DNA of 64,000 bases from assembly GCF_004833285.1 (NCBI RefSeq), contig NZ_STFG01000003.1, positions 62,001 to 126,000 of the forward strand, given 5' to 3'. The notes under the pieces were generated by a model. The model did no database searches. It was not told the DNA's origin and was given only the letters and a program-made list of their open reading frames with translations. This document shows, one piece after another, positions 42,204 to 50,919 of the stretch (positions are counted from its first letter, which is position 1; each line of letters opens with the position of its first letter). The translations under genes were made by a program, and so were the position numbers. This DNA is from Lampropedia puyangensis (GTDB lineage: Bacteria; Pseudomonadota; Gammaproteobacteria; Burkholderiales; Burkholderiaceae_C).

Positions 42204-43106
42204 ATGATGACTCGCCGACATTTTGTACAAACCGCCGTTGCAGCCAGCGCCGCCACTACTTTGGCAGGCTGCAGCGCTGTTCCAGCCACAGCAACCACCG
42301 CACTGCAATGGACACATTTTCCAGCGGGAGAAAAGGGCTTCTTTCGCGCCCCTGTTTTGCTCTCTGGCAGTCAAGAGGCCATTTTGATTGACGGAGGCTT
42401 CTCTCTCTCCGATGGACTTGCCGTAGCTAATGCAATCAAAGCGTCAGGAAAAACACTCACAACCATCTACATCAGCCAAAGCGACCCAGATTACTACTTC
42501 AGCCTGGGCCCAATCCATGCTGCATTCCCACAAGCCAAGGTGATTGCAGCCTCTGACACGATCAAGGCCATCCGAGCCAACGTACAGAAAAAAATTGATA
42601 CATGGGCACCACAGCTCAAAGACAATGGCCCACAGCAACTGCAAGACATTGTTTTCCCAGAAACATTTGATGGCCCAGCGCTGCAATTGGAAGGCCATGC
42701 CATCGAGATCGTACAAGCGCAAGGCTTGGCCAACCGCCGTTATCTGTGGGTTCCCTCACTCAACGCCGTGTTTGGTGGTGTACTCATTTTCTCGGGCTTG
42801 CATGTCTGGACTGCCGATACACCAACGCCTGCGTCACGCGCGGGCTGGATTAAAAATCTGGAAGCAATTGCAGCGCGCAATCCCTCGGTGGTCGTACCAG
42901 GCCACACTCAATTGGACGGCTCACTAGACATCTCTGCCATTCGATACACCCGCGACTATCTCCTGGCCTTTGAAGAAGAGCTGCAAAAAGCGCCGAACGC
43001 AGATGCCCTGATCGCAGCCATGAACAAGCGTTACCCCAACGCAGGCTTGGCGCCGGCATTACAAATTGGAGCCAAAGTGGCAAAAGGCGAAATGCAATGG
43101 GGTTGA
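42204..43106 (+). CDS. Lipoprotein with metallo-beta-lactamase fold, metal motif degenerate
   Basis: A 300-residue protein. The signal has RRHF and a lipobox ending LAGC (Cys about residue 23), so it is probably a lipoprotein, perhaps Tat-exported. AGGAG sits 7 bases before the ATG. The body has MBL-fold features: AILIDGGFSLSDGLAVAN, then TIYISQSDPDYYFSLGPI at the place where HxHxDH is expected, and VVVPGHTQLDGS later. The two His of the first metal motif are replaced, leaving only Asp residues. Catalysis would need altered metal binding, or the protein may only bind ligands. It is followed by a SnoaL-like gene 17 bases later. Confidence 0.8.
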   Translation: MMTRRHFVQTAVAASAATTLAGCSAVPATATTALQWTHFPAGEKGFFRAPVLLSGSQEAILIDGGFSLSDGLAVANAIKASGKTLTTIYISQSDPDYYFSLGPIHAAFPQAKVIAASDTIKAIRANVQKKIDTWAPQLKDNGPQQLQDIVFPETFDGPALQLEGHAIEIVQAQGLANRRYLWVPSLNAVFGGVLIFSGLHVWTADTPTPASRAGWIKNLEAIAARNPSVVVPGHTQLDGSLDISAIRYTRDYLLAFEEELQKAPNADALIAAMNKRYPNAGLAPALQIGAKVAKGEMQWG

Positions 43107-43123
43107 CCCTCAAGGAGAGCGAC

Positions 43124-43528
43124 ATGACAAACACCCCCAGCAACCTTGCCATCATTCAAGCCACTTATGAAGGAACCTCTGAAGAAAACGGCAAAAACTT
43201 GCTTGCCGTTTTAGCGCCTGAGGCGCGTTGGACCGAGGCAGCAGGCTTCCCTTATGCCGGCACATATGTTGGACCAGAACAGATAGTGGCAGGCGTATTT
43301 CAGCGCCTTGGCACTGAATGGGATGGTTACAACGCCAAAGTCCACACCTATTTGGCCGACGGTGATCGTGTCGCTGCTTTTGGCGTTTATTCAGGCACTT
43401 ACCGCAAGACAGGTAAACACATGTCTGCTACTTTTGCCCATCTCTACCATCTCAAAGATGGGAAAATCCTCAGCATGGAGCAATACGTTGACAGCCATAT
43501 GGTGCAACAAGCCCTGACAGCCCAGTAA
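43124..43528 (+). CDS. SnoaL/NTF2-like protein
   Basis: A 134-residue protein of the NTF2-like fold (nuclear transport factor 2 superfamily). The start LAIIQATYEGTSEENGKNLL, followed by WTEAAGFPYAGTYVGPEQI, is the usual helix-strand pattern. AAGGAG lies 7 bases before the ATG. The fold can bind small hydrophobic ligands or isomerise them, but the function of this one is unknown. It is probably co-transcribed with the MBL-like lipoprotein. Confidence 0.82.
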   Translation: MTNTPSNLAIIQATYEGTSEENGKNLLAVLAPEARWTEAAGFPYAGTYVGPEQIVAGVFQRLGTEWDGYNAKVHTYLADGDRVAAFGVYSGTYRKTGKHMSATFAHLYHLKDGKILSMEQYVDSHMVQQALTAQ

Positions 43529-43632
43529 ACTGTCTCATCGAGCAGCCCGTATGAATTCCTGTCATACGCGCTGCTACGCATGTGCTCCGCCGCCTTCGGC
43601 CAAGGCCTATAGCTGATTGCCAACGGCAAGTC

Positions 43633-45093
43633 TTATTTGGTATCCAATCGCCTGACACTCGATGCCAGTGAGGCCAATACAAAAGGAGTGCGATTTCTGC
43701 GTACCAATTGCAGCAACGCGACCACCGCCACAGGGACCAAAGCTGCAAGCAAAAATGCTTCAAGCAAAGTGGTCATTGGCGCTCCAGGCATTGGGAACAT
43801 CCACAATCCTGCGGCCAAACCAGACACCACGGCCAAGGCCGCGTCAAAACCATCGTGGCGAGTGCTGTACAGGCCAAAGAAAACAGGAAACGCCGCTGCT
43901 GCGCAGAGCAAATCGGCCAGCAAAAACAGGTAAAGCACGCTGTAGCCTTGCGCTGCCACCACCATGACTGGAATCGCCAGCAGCACAATCAGCCAGCGCG
44001 CAAGCCGCATTAGAGTTGCCGTAGGTACTTGAGGGTACAAGCGGCCTACGTCAACTGCCACAATGCTTGAAACAGCGCTGATGACCGTGTCAGCACTGCT
44101 CATCACCAACGCCAATCCCAAAGGAATTAACGCAATCACCAGCCATACCGGCAGGCTCGGCATGATGAGATTAAACAGGGCCACAGAGCTATCGCCCTCA
44201 GGGGTGTATGCCATAAAAGCCAAGCCAAACAACCCCATGGCAAGAATGAATGGCCCCACCAATACCCCTCCAAGTAAAAAACCACGCCGCATATCACGGG
44301 TGTTGCGGGCAGCGTAAACCCGTTGCCAATTGCCTTGGTGGAAAATTTCCGTCAGCAAAATAGCCACAAAAAATGTCAGCCCGGCCTTGACGCCCGTCAC
44401 ACTACTCCAATCGAGCAATTGCGGCGCCGTGTGCTGCAGACGCTCCACTACGGGGGCAACACCACCAGTTACCCACCATCCCACGGCCATCAGAGTCAAC
44501 AGCAAAGGCACAATCAACACGATCTGAACCTTATCGGTAAAAATCGATGCCCGCAGACCGCCATAGGCCGTGTACATCAAGGTAAACCCCATCACAATGG
44601 CAGCCGTCACCCAAAGCGGAACTGGTGCAACCAAAGTGATCAGCAAGGCCATGGCAGTGATCTCTGCGGTCATCGCAATGAACATGTAAAAAAGCATGAT
44701 CAGCAGCGTGAGTCCATAGGTGAGCTTGCCGTACCGGGCCATCACAAATTCCGTCAACGAGTGACCGCGCGGAATCAGTTCGCGCATGCGCTGCCCCAAA
44801 GGAATCATGGCCAAACGCGGCGACATCGATCCCAAGGCATAGCCAACAACAGCCGCAATACCACCCCAGGTCGCCGCTTGCGGTGGTGAAAACAAAATCC
44901 ACGCCCCTAATGCAGAAGCCATCAACGTAGCAGTGGTGGCAATGGAGCCTTGGCTGCCACGCGCCACAATGAAGGTTTCCAAATCATCACGCTGGCGCCG
45001 CGCATAGAACACGCCAGCCAGTGCAAAAGCAGCAGCAAACAGCACCAGCCAGATAAGGCCGGATTGCAAACTAAGGGGGGGATGAATCTGCAT
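43633..45093 (-). CDS. Sodium:solute symporter under TPP riboswitch control
   Basis: A 486-residue inner-membrane protein with about 13 membrane segments of the SSS family (PanF/PutP relatives). SALGAWILFSPPQAATWGG, YTAYGGLRASIFTDKVQ and ALVMSSADTVISAVSSI carry the Na-binding and Ala/Ser motifs. A TPP riboswitch lies directly upstream on the same strand. Hence the substrate is most likely thiamine or a precursor such as HMP, as proposed for the ThiV group of SSS proteins. The ATG at 45093 has GGAG 9 bases upstream. No other thiamine gene is linked. Confidence 0.87.
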   Translation of the reverse strand: MQIHPPLSLQSGLIWLVLFAAAFALAGVFYARRQRDDLETFIVARGSQGSIATTATLMASALGAWILFSPPQAATWGGIAAVVGYALGSMSPRLAMIPLGQRMRELIPRGHSLTEFVMARYGKLTYGLTLLIMLFYMFIAMTAEITAMALLITLVAPVPLWVTAAIVMGFTLMYTAYGGLRASIFTDKVQIVLIVPLLLTLMAVGWWVTGGVAPVVERLQHTAPQLLDWSSVTGVKAGLTFFVAILLTEIFHQGNWQRVYAARNTRDMRRGFLLGGVLVGPFILAMGLFGLAFMAYTPEGDSSVALFNLIMPSLPVWLVIALIPLGLALVMSSADTVISAVSSIVAVDVGRLYPQVPTATLMRLARWLIVLLAIPVMVVAAQGYSVLYLFLLADLLCAAAAFPVFFGLYSTRHDGFDAALAVVSGLAAGLWMFPMPGAPMTTLLEAFLLAALVPVAVVALLQLVRRNRTPFVLASLASSVRRLDTK

Positions 45094-45187
45094 CGCACAC
45101 GTCTCCAAATAAACAACATGGAAAGGTGCATGCAGATGAACTGCGCACATGGCGTGCATACGCATGGGCGCAATTCGCGCTTACAGA

Positions 45188-45305
45188 TTCCTTCCCTTCG
45201 CCGGCATGACCCGGATCAGGTTCGAAGGGTTACCGCTTAATGCACCAACAATGCACTAAGCGTCATCTCAGCCCACGGACGACAACGTCACAGGACACCC
45301 CTAGG
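45188..45305 (-). promoter_or_regulatory. TPP riboswitch (thi-box)
   Basis: Read on the minus strand the region shows the conserved thi-box parts: GGGGTG near the 5' end, GGGCTGAGATGA in the middle, and ACCTGATCCGGGTCATGCCG then GCGAAGGGAAGG at the 3' end. An extra stem CGCTTAGTGCA/TGCATTAAGCG fits the optional P3a arm. It controls the symporter gene whose start is 95 bases further on. Thiamine pyrophosphate binding should switch expression off. Confidence 0.95.
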
Positions 45306-45341
45306 AACGGCTGCGATTATAGGGGTACCGAGGTGAGTCGG

Positions 45342-47504
45342 TCAGTTCGCGCCTTGGGTGACCACAATTTTTCCGGTTGGACGAGGACTATGGCAATCGT
45401 TGTAGAAGTATTCACCAGCCTGTGTAAATGTGTATTGTGCAGATTCCCCCGGGGCCAGCTTGAAATTGAACACACCTTCAAAGAACTGGCTTGCGCAATG
45501 AATATTCGCATTGCCCTCTGGGTTGGTAAAGGTGACCGTGGTATTTACCGGCACTTGCATCCAAGTTGGCGTCATCGCATTGACGGCGGTGGATTCCTCT
45601 GCCCCCGGTGTGTTGTCACGGTTTTGCACACGCCCCAAAAAGACCGTATTGGGTGTTGGCAATGCAGCCCCATCAACCGCACTGCCTGAAACCGGGCGCC
45701 GCACAACTGGTGGTTTAGGTGTTGCAGCTGGCGGCAATTGACCGCCGACTTTAAACGCCCACAAGTAATCACCACGCGGCGCACTGTCCCCATAAGGAAT
45801 GGAAGTACCGCCCGCATATGCGGCGAAGTATTGCTCACCATCAATCTCATACGTGATGGGGCTTGCGCTGATGGCAGCTCCCGTCTGGAAGCGCCAGAGT
45901 TCGTTGCCGTCTCGCGCATCCATGATCAGTAAATTGCCATCTGGCTGGCCAATGAGCAGTAAATTGGATGCCGTCGTCAAAATTCCATTGCCATGGGCCA
46001 CTGAATATGGCAGCGGTTTATTCCACTTGACGATGTTGGTTTTGACATCTACCGCCACGACTCCCCCGGTCATATAGGTTCCCGGTGGGCGCAAGCCATT
46101 GCTGGCCTCGCTCAATGAATGGGCCGCACCAACATTTCCGTAGCCGGTATAAACCAGGCTGGTGTCTGGACTGAACGACATGTGAGCCCAATTCGCACCA
46201 CCGCCATGGCCCGGGAAGGAGAGCACCGGTTCATCCCAATGCGGGTCGAACAGGCAGCCCAACTTGTAATTCGGGATGGCCCTGTTGGGCGCGCCGGGAA
46301 TTGCTCCGCCCAGAGGGCTATCGACCACACAGGTTTCCGTCCAGGCACCTTGGCGTGGCATGGGTTGCGTTGGCCAGGTCGCCTGGCGTGCATCTTGTTT
46401 AACAGGCACTTCATCGATGCCCAAAGGGGCGCTGCCATCTTTGCGATCAAGGATGTAGAACATGCCAGTTTTGCTGCCATAAATGACCACTTTGCGGTCT
46501 ACACCCGCAATTTTCACGTCTGCCAACACGGGGGACATCACATTGTCCATGTCCCAAATGTCGTGGTGAACCGATTGGAAATGCCATTTGTATTCGCCCG
46601 TTTTCAAGTCCAACGCCACGATGGAGTTGGCAAACAAGTTCATGCCAGGGCGAGAGGAGCCATCTTGCGAGGAACCTCCACGCACGTTGCCAAACGTCCA
46701 ATACACCATGCCAAGCTCAGGATCAACCGCTGGATGAATCCAGGGCGTTGCGCCCGTGCGCTTTTCCATAGGTGCATCACCCCAAGTATCAGCGCCACGC
46801 TCACCTATATCCGGCACGCCCCAAAACGTTGTCAACACTTCTCCGGTTTCGGCATCGGCTGAAAACGCCGCGCCGCGCGAGCCATCATTGGTTCCGATAT
46901 ACAAGCGTTTGTCGTGGTACACCAGAGCCACCTTCTGAACACCACCAACAAAGCCTGCCTCATCACGCCCAGGGTATTGCTTGGTCCACTTGACCGCCCC
47001 GCTGGCCATATCCAGCGCCACCAAGCGGTTGCCTCCCGCCAAGGTGTACACCAAGCCCAGGTCTTTGGCTACCGCAACCCCACGGCGTGTGATCACGCCA
47101 TGGGGGGTCTCCCAACGCCACTTGGTCACCCCTGTCTTGCCATCCACTGCAATCAGATTACCAAGTGCTGACTCAATAAAAATCACCCCATCCACCACCA
47201 CTGGCGTGCTTTGGTTGGTTCCAGTCGTGATACCGCCCTCAATGCGATTCAACCACGTGGCCCCCAATTGCGACACATTGGCACTGGTCACCGCAGCAAG
47301 CGTGGAGTAATTTTGGTTGCCCAGGTTGCCCCCCACTTTAGGGAAATTCGCATCGCCTGGTGTGCAGCATTCAGCCAAGTCCACCGCACCAGTGCTTGGT
47401 TTTTCTGTTCCGTGCTCAGCATCACTGCCGCATGCAGTCAGAGCGAATGCGCTGCATATGCTGGCAGCAAGCAATAAGGGTTTGAAGTGAACAGGGTATT
47501 TCAT
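45342..47504 (-). CDS. PQQ-type beta-propeller dehydrogenase-like lipoprotein with C-terminal cupredoxin domain
   Basis: A 720-residue exported protein. The signal MKYPVHFKPLLLAASICS ends in the lipobox LTAC, so it should be lipid-anchored. About 560 residues form an eight-bladed quinoprotein propeller (TGVTKWRWETPHG, TGEYKWHFQSVHHDIWDMD, DGNELWRFQTGAAISASP). The last 100 residues form a cupredoxin-like domain (VNTTVTFTNPEGNANIHC, NDCHSPRPTGKIVV). The adjacent Cys pair that normally contacts PQQ seems absent. The domain fusion implies electron transfer from a sugar or alcohol to copper, then onward. GGAG is 9 bases before the ATG. The neighbour upstream encodes a ThuA-like lipoprotein. Confidence 0.87.
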   Translation of the reverse strand: MKYPVHFKPLLLAASICSAFALTACGSDAEHGTEKPSTGAVDLAECCTPGDANFPKVGGNLGNQNYSTLAAVTSANVSQLGATWLNRIEGGITTGTNQSTPVVVDGVIFIESALGNLIAVDGKTGVTKWRWETPHGVITRRGVAVAKDLGLVYTLAGGNRLVALDMASGAVKWTKQYPGRDEAGFVGGVQKVALVYHDKRLYIGTNDGSRGAAFSADAETGEVLTTFWGVPDIGERGADTWGDAPMEKRTGATPWIHPAVDPELGMVYWTFGNVRGGSSQDGSSRPGMNLFANSIVALDLKTGEYKWHFQSVHHDIWDMDNVMSPVLADVKIAGVDRKVVIYGSKTGMFYILDRKDGSAPLGIDEVPVKQDARQATWPTQPMPRQGAWTETCVVDSPLGGAIPGAPNRAIPNYKLGCLFDPHWDEPVLSFPGHGGGANWAHMSFSPDTSLVYTGYGNVGAAHSLSEASNGLRPPGTYMTGGVVAVDVKTNIVKWNKPLPYSVAHGNGILTTASNLLLIGQPDGNLLIMDARDGNELWRFQTGAAISASPITYEIDGEQYFAAYAGGTSIPYGDSAPRGDYLWAFKVGGQLPPAATPKPPVVRRPVSGSAVDGAALPTPNTVFLGRVQNRDNTPGAEESTAVNAMTPTWMQVPVNTTVTFTNPEGNANIHCASQFFEGVFNFKLAPGESAQYTFTQAGEYFYNDCHSPRPTGKIVVTQGAN

Positions 47505-47676
47505 AAGGTTTGTCTCCATAGTTTGGGAATTCGCAAAGAGTCCACACGTGACAGCACGACCGACAAACGCCAAGCGAGTCAGGAAGAGGACATAAGGGAT
47601 AAGCCAGCGTACTTTTGCTGCACGCCATCACTAAAGCCGCAGGGCTAGGCGCGCATTCAGTTTGCTAGGCCTATGC

Positions 47677-47712
47677 GGTAGAGATACAGGGCCAAACGAC
47701 CCCGTATCTACC
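47677..47712. repeat. Inverted repeat between the ThuA-like and quinoprotein genes
   Basis: GGTAGAGATAC pairs with GTATCTACC apart from a 2-base bulge, and an inner GGG/CCC extends the stem around an 8-base loop. It lies downstream of the ThuA-like gene on the minus strand and has no T-run. A role in transcript end formation or processing is possible. Confidence 0.4.
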
Positions 47713-47761
47713 AGTGCACAGGGGCGTGATTGGCCCTGCGCGGCCCAGCGTTGGTGCCGCC

Positions 47762-48751
47762 TTAAGGCGTGCAGAAGTCGGTCAAGCCCATTGCAGACTT
47801 AACCCCTTGAATCACCAGTTTCTGGAACTGCGCTGCACCAACGCCTTCCGAATTGGCATCAAAGGAATGGGAGTTATGCCCCAATGTGGTCAGCCATGCA
47901 CGTCCGCCGTCGTAGTACTGGCACCAAGCCACCGGATGAAAGCCTGGGTGACCTGGGTGTGGAGAAGCCGTCAAAGGATTGAGTGTGTCCGTATCAACGG
48001 TCGCCAAAAACTTCACGTTAGTTGGAAATGGCGCCAGGTTGTACCACTCATCCTGAAAGGCAAACCGCACGTCAATTCCTTCAGTCGATGGATCTTGCGC
48101 AATGATTTGCACATCACCGTTGCGGTTAGGGCCATGGTTGTAGAAGTTGGCATTGCCCAGCAAGCCTTCGTAATAGGGCCAGTTGTACTCCGCACCAAAG
48201 GCGTTGTGCAAGCCCACGAAACCGCCACCACGGCGCATGTAGTTGCGCAATGCGGTGCGGGACGCATCGTTACTGGAATTGACGCTGGCATCCCACAGCG
48301 TGTCTCGATTGCTGCTGGCAAAAATCACGGCTTTATAGCGGTTGATACGGCTCGAGAGTACGGACACATCTTCAGTCCAATCGGCCTTGATGCCTGCTTC
48401 TTCGAGCATTCTCACCAACCCTGCCTGCATGCGGTTGTCTGCATTCATCTCCGGATTCAGCCCTGGTCCCATCGGGCTACCCAAGTTAGCGTGGCGCGGG
48501 CCCGCTGTGCGCGAATACACCAGCACCGTATCAGCCACCGAATCAAATGCGCCCCAATTGTTGTAGCAGCGCGCATCAACACCGCGGCATACGTTGTAGT
48601 AAGGGTCAATAGTGAGCTCAGCCTCTTGACCGGGCTCCTCACCTGGCGTGGTGGGATCAACGCCATTGCTGTCGCTGCCTCCACACCCATACAGCGCCAT
48701 TCCCATGAGGACTGCGGGCAGCCAAGGCTTTAACTTGCGAAATGCTTTCAT
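47762..48751 (-). CDS. ThuA-like lipoprotein
   Basis: A 329-residue exported protein. The signal ends in the lipobox LYGC after MKAFRKLKPWLPAVLMGM, giving a lipid anchor, and a Gly/Pro/Glu-rich spacer follows. The body matches the ThuA fold (VLVYSRTAGPRHANL, RMLEEAGIKADWTED, RGGGFVGLHNAFGAEYNW, ATVDTDTLNP and HPVAWCQYYDGGRAWLTTLG). ThuA-type proteins occur in trehalose and other sugar pathways and resemble class I glutamine amidotransferases without the usual triad. AGGAG lies 9 bases upstream of the ATG. It is followed by the quinoprotein lipoprotein, so both may act on envelope sugars. Confidence 0.86.
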   Translation of the reverse strand: MKAFRKLKPWLPAVLMGMALYGCGGSDSNGVDPTTPGEEPGQEAELTIDPYYNVCRGVDARCYNNWGAFDSVADTVLVYSRTAGPRHANLGSPMGPGLNPEMNADNRMQAGLVRMLEEAGIKADWTEDVSVLSSRINRYKAVIFASSNRDTLWDASVNSSNDASRTALRNYMRRGGGFVGLHNAFGAEYNWPYYEGLLGNANFYNHGPNRNGDVQIIAQDPSTEGIDVRFAFQDEWYNLAPFPTNVKFLATVDTDTLNPLTASPHPGHPGFHPVAWCQYYDGGRAWLTTLGHNSHSFDANSEGVGAAQFQKLVIQGVKSAMGLTDFCTP

Positions 48752-48956
48752 AACTGGTGTCTCCTGATTCAAGTTGGAACGGTGTGGACCGTGCAGGGCG
48801 CAACGGCAACAGTCGGCATCGTAGCAAAACAAATGATTAAATGGAAAATGTTTCCATAATGGATTTCCCTTCCATAATAATTTGTAACAGGCCTTTTCCC
48901 TTATGAAAATTCCAATACAAGCAGTGCACCATCCCACCCAAGCACCAGTCCAAGCC

Positions 48957-48985
48957 ATAAAAAAGCCCTCTGTAACGAGGGCTTG
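48957..48985 (-). terminator. Rho-independent terminator after the MetQ-like gene
   Basis: On the minus strand AAGCCCTC pairs with GAGGGCTT around a 6-base loop and a run of T follows. It lies 39 bases past the stop of the metQ-like gene. Confidence 0.9.
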
Positions 48986-49023
48986 AGCAGTGGCATAACG
49001 CAGGTGCATTCACCTGCCTGACC

Positions 49024-49860
49024 TTACTGTTTCCATGCAAAATCAATCAACGCGCCATAGTGTTTTTTCAGAATCGCCTGCACTTCAGGTGTGTTCTGGT
49101 AAATCTGAATGAACTGCCCAATACGCGCATCTTTCGCCCGCTCCGGCAGCGTCACAAAGCGAATCGCGTAGCGGCGGATGTTTTCAGGGTCGGTATTGTC
49201 AAACAGCAATCCATCGGTTTCAGCAATACCGGCTTGTTTGGCAAAAGCGGCGTACGTCACTGAAGCAGTCACATCATCAAATGAGCGTGCGGAATGGGCG
49301 CCATCTATTTGGATGATGTCAATGTGCTTGGGGTTTTGCACAATATCGTCCAGCGTGGCTTCTGAGGTTACCCCGGGTTTGAGGGCAATCAAGCCTGCTG
49401 TTTGCAGCAGCAGCAAAGCTCGCGCAGTGTTCACGGGGTCAGAGGGGATCGCTATTTTGGCGCGCTCAGGGATAGCATCTCCTTGCTTGAGCTTCTTGGA
49501 ATAAATGCCCATCGTCGTTGAATAACCATAATCAATTGCGACCAGCTTGGCCCCTTGATTGCGATTGAACTGGTTCATAAACGGCTCATGCTGGAAAAAA
49601 TTGAAATCCACCGCGCCATCCACCACCGCGGTATTGGGCACGACCCAATCACTGAACTCCACCAGCTCAACCTCAAGCCCCTGCTCCTTGGCCTTTTGAA
49701 TAGCCAATTCGGTTGCAGCGTTGGCTGCTACGGGAATCACCCCCAATTTCAATGCTGCTGGCTTTTCTTTCTCAGCGGCATTTTGGGCCTGCGCACTTAA
49801 AACCAACATACTGCTGCCCAATGCCAAAATGCCCCAACGCACAAGGGTTGTCAAACGCAT
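49024..49860 (-). CDS. MetQ/NlpA-family substrate-binding protein
   Basis: A 278-residue periplasmic binding protein. The signal MRLTTLVRWGILALGSSML ends in AQAQ without a lipobox Cys, unlike lipid-anchored MetQ. The mature part has LKLGVIPVAANAATELA, VDFNFFQHEPFMNQFN and the C-terminal PE block, typical of methionine or related amino-acid binding proteins. No MetN ATPase or MetI permease is beside it, so it may serve a transporter elsewhere. The ATG at 49860 fits the signal; upstream in-frame starts reach 50019. Confidence 0.88.
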   Translation of the reverse strand: MRLTTLVRWGILALGSSMLVLSAQAQNAAEKEKPAALKLGVIPVAANAATELAIQKAKEQGLEVELVEFSDWVVPNTAVVDGAVDFNFFQHEPFMNQFNRNQGAKLVAIDYGYSTTMGIYSKKLKQGDAIPERAKIAIPSDPVNTARALLLLQTAGLIALKPGVTSEATLDDIVQNPKHIDIIQIDGAHSARSFDDVTASVTYAAFAKQAGIAETDGLLFDNTDPENIRRYAIRFVTLPERAKDARIGQFIQIYQNTPEVQAILKKHYGALIDFAWKQ

Positions 49861-50176
49861 ACTTTTCTCACTTTCCAATCGAAGTCTCTGGTAGTCATGT
49901 GCTGCTGGCTGCGTCCGAACAGATGCGGTGGCTGCGGCGACACGGCGCACGGCAAAGCACACAGCCTTGCCGCGCGCCATTGTAAAGAGGGCGCATGCAA
50001 AACCACGCAAGCACTGCAACAGCCATGAAAGCGTTACGCGTATGCATTCATCCCCAGCGGAAGTGGAAAAATCTGTGGATAAGTTGTCAGCTTCACTGGG
50101 ATGGCCCTATGAAGGCAGGTGCCTTGCTTAAATTTAAGGCAACCATGTCTTCCATGCCAAAACACAAGCAGCGTTT
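49861..50176. other. Intergenic region upstream of the MetQ-like gene
   Basis: I see no supported gene. The region must hold the leftward promoter. It contains one perfect DnaA-box sequence TGTGGATAA near 50074 and a 12-base palindrome CTTAAATTTAAG near 50128. Neither is enough on its own to name a regulatory site. It ends at the first copy of the 125-bp repeat. Confidence 0.5.
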
Positions 50177-50301
50177 AGAGTGGCTAACACAACCCAGCAA
50201 ACCAAAGGTTTGCGGTTGAGACTAGACGCAAAACCGCAGGCAGTACGAGTAGTACGACAAGGTTTTGCTTTCGACGTATCAAGGGTTGTTTTAGTCGCTC
50301 T
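50177..50301. repeat. 125-bp MITE-like repeat, copy 1
   Basis: This element has the same length and orientation as the one at 55307-55431 and differs at about 8 of 125 positions. Its ends AGAGTGGCTAACACAACCC and (reverse complement) AGAGCGACTAAAACAACCC form an imperfect terminal inverted repeat. The inside can fold: GCAAAACC pairs with GGTTTTGC around a loop holding GTACGAGTAGTAC. No coding frame is convincing. No clear target-site duplication was found. Confidence 0.8.
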
Positions 50302-50375
50302 TAGCACCTCAGCCAAACCACCCGATGTAGTATCGCCCCCGCGGCGTATGCCGATAACAGAATGAAAGTCACCTC

Positions 50376-50834
50376 ATGGCAATTGAAATTGAGCGCAAAT
50401 TTTTAGTCACAGGCGATGGTTTTCGAAACGCGCCTGGCGTGCGCTTCTCGCAAGGCTACCTCAGCCACACCCCAGAACGCACCGTGCGGGTACGCATTGC
50501 CGCAGAGCAAGCATTCCTGACCATCAAAGGCGCAACGCACGGGGCCACACGGCTGGAATTTGAATACCCTATTCCACTAGCCGATGCGCAGGCCTTGCTG
50601 GCCTTGTGCGGTGCCGGCGTCATCGACAAAGTGCGCCATACGCTGGTATACCAAGGCAAAACATGGGAAGTGGATGTATTCGCAGGGGCGAACCAAGGCC
50701 TGGTTGTCGCTGAGATTGAACTGCAAAGTGAAGACGAGTCTTTTGCCAAACCAGAATGGTTGGGCGAAGAAGTCACCCACGATCCACGCTACTACAACGC
50801 CAACCTTTCCACATCGCCTTACGCGCACTGGTGA
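50376..50834 (+). CDS. CYTH-domain protein, probable inorganic triphosphatase
   Basis: A 152-residue protein with the EXEXK motif (E4, E6 and K8 in MAIEIERKFLV) that binds the triphosphate tunnel. RTVRVRIAAEQAFLTIKG, KVRHTLVYQGKTWEVDVF and VVAEIELQSED supply the other tunnel residues. Small bacterial single-domain proteins of this kind hydrolyse tripolyphosphate, while longer ones are adenylate cyclases. It lies 75 bases after repeat copy 1 and is convergent with the LysR gene. Confidence 0.9.
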   Translation: MAIEIERKFLVTGDGFRNAPGVRFSQGYLSHTPERTVRVRIAAEQAFLTIKGATHGATRLEFEYPIPLADAQALLALCGAGVIDKVRHTLVYQGKTWEVDVFAGANQGLVVAEIELQSEDESFAKPEWLGEEVTHDPRYYNANLSTSPYAHW

Positions 50835-50919
50835 AGTCCATGGTGCACGGGTTTCATTCCAAGCACCGCAATTCCTGTGTCATGTTGCTCGACAGAATAA
50901 GAGCACGGCCTTAATCCGT

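Noticed and set aside
50074-50082. Perfect DnaA box TGTGGATAA upstream of the MetQ-like gene
   Set aside because: Only one box is seen, with no AT-rich unwinding element or dnaA/dnaN gene nearby, so it does not indicate an origin.
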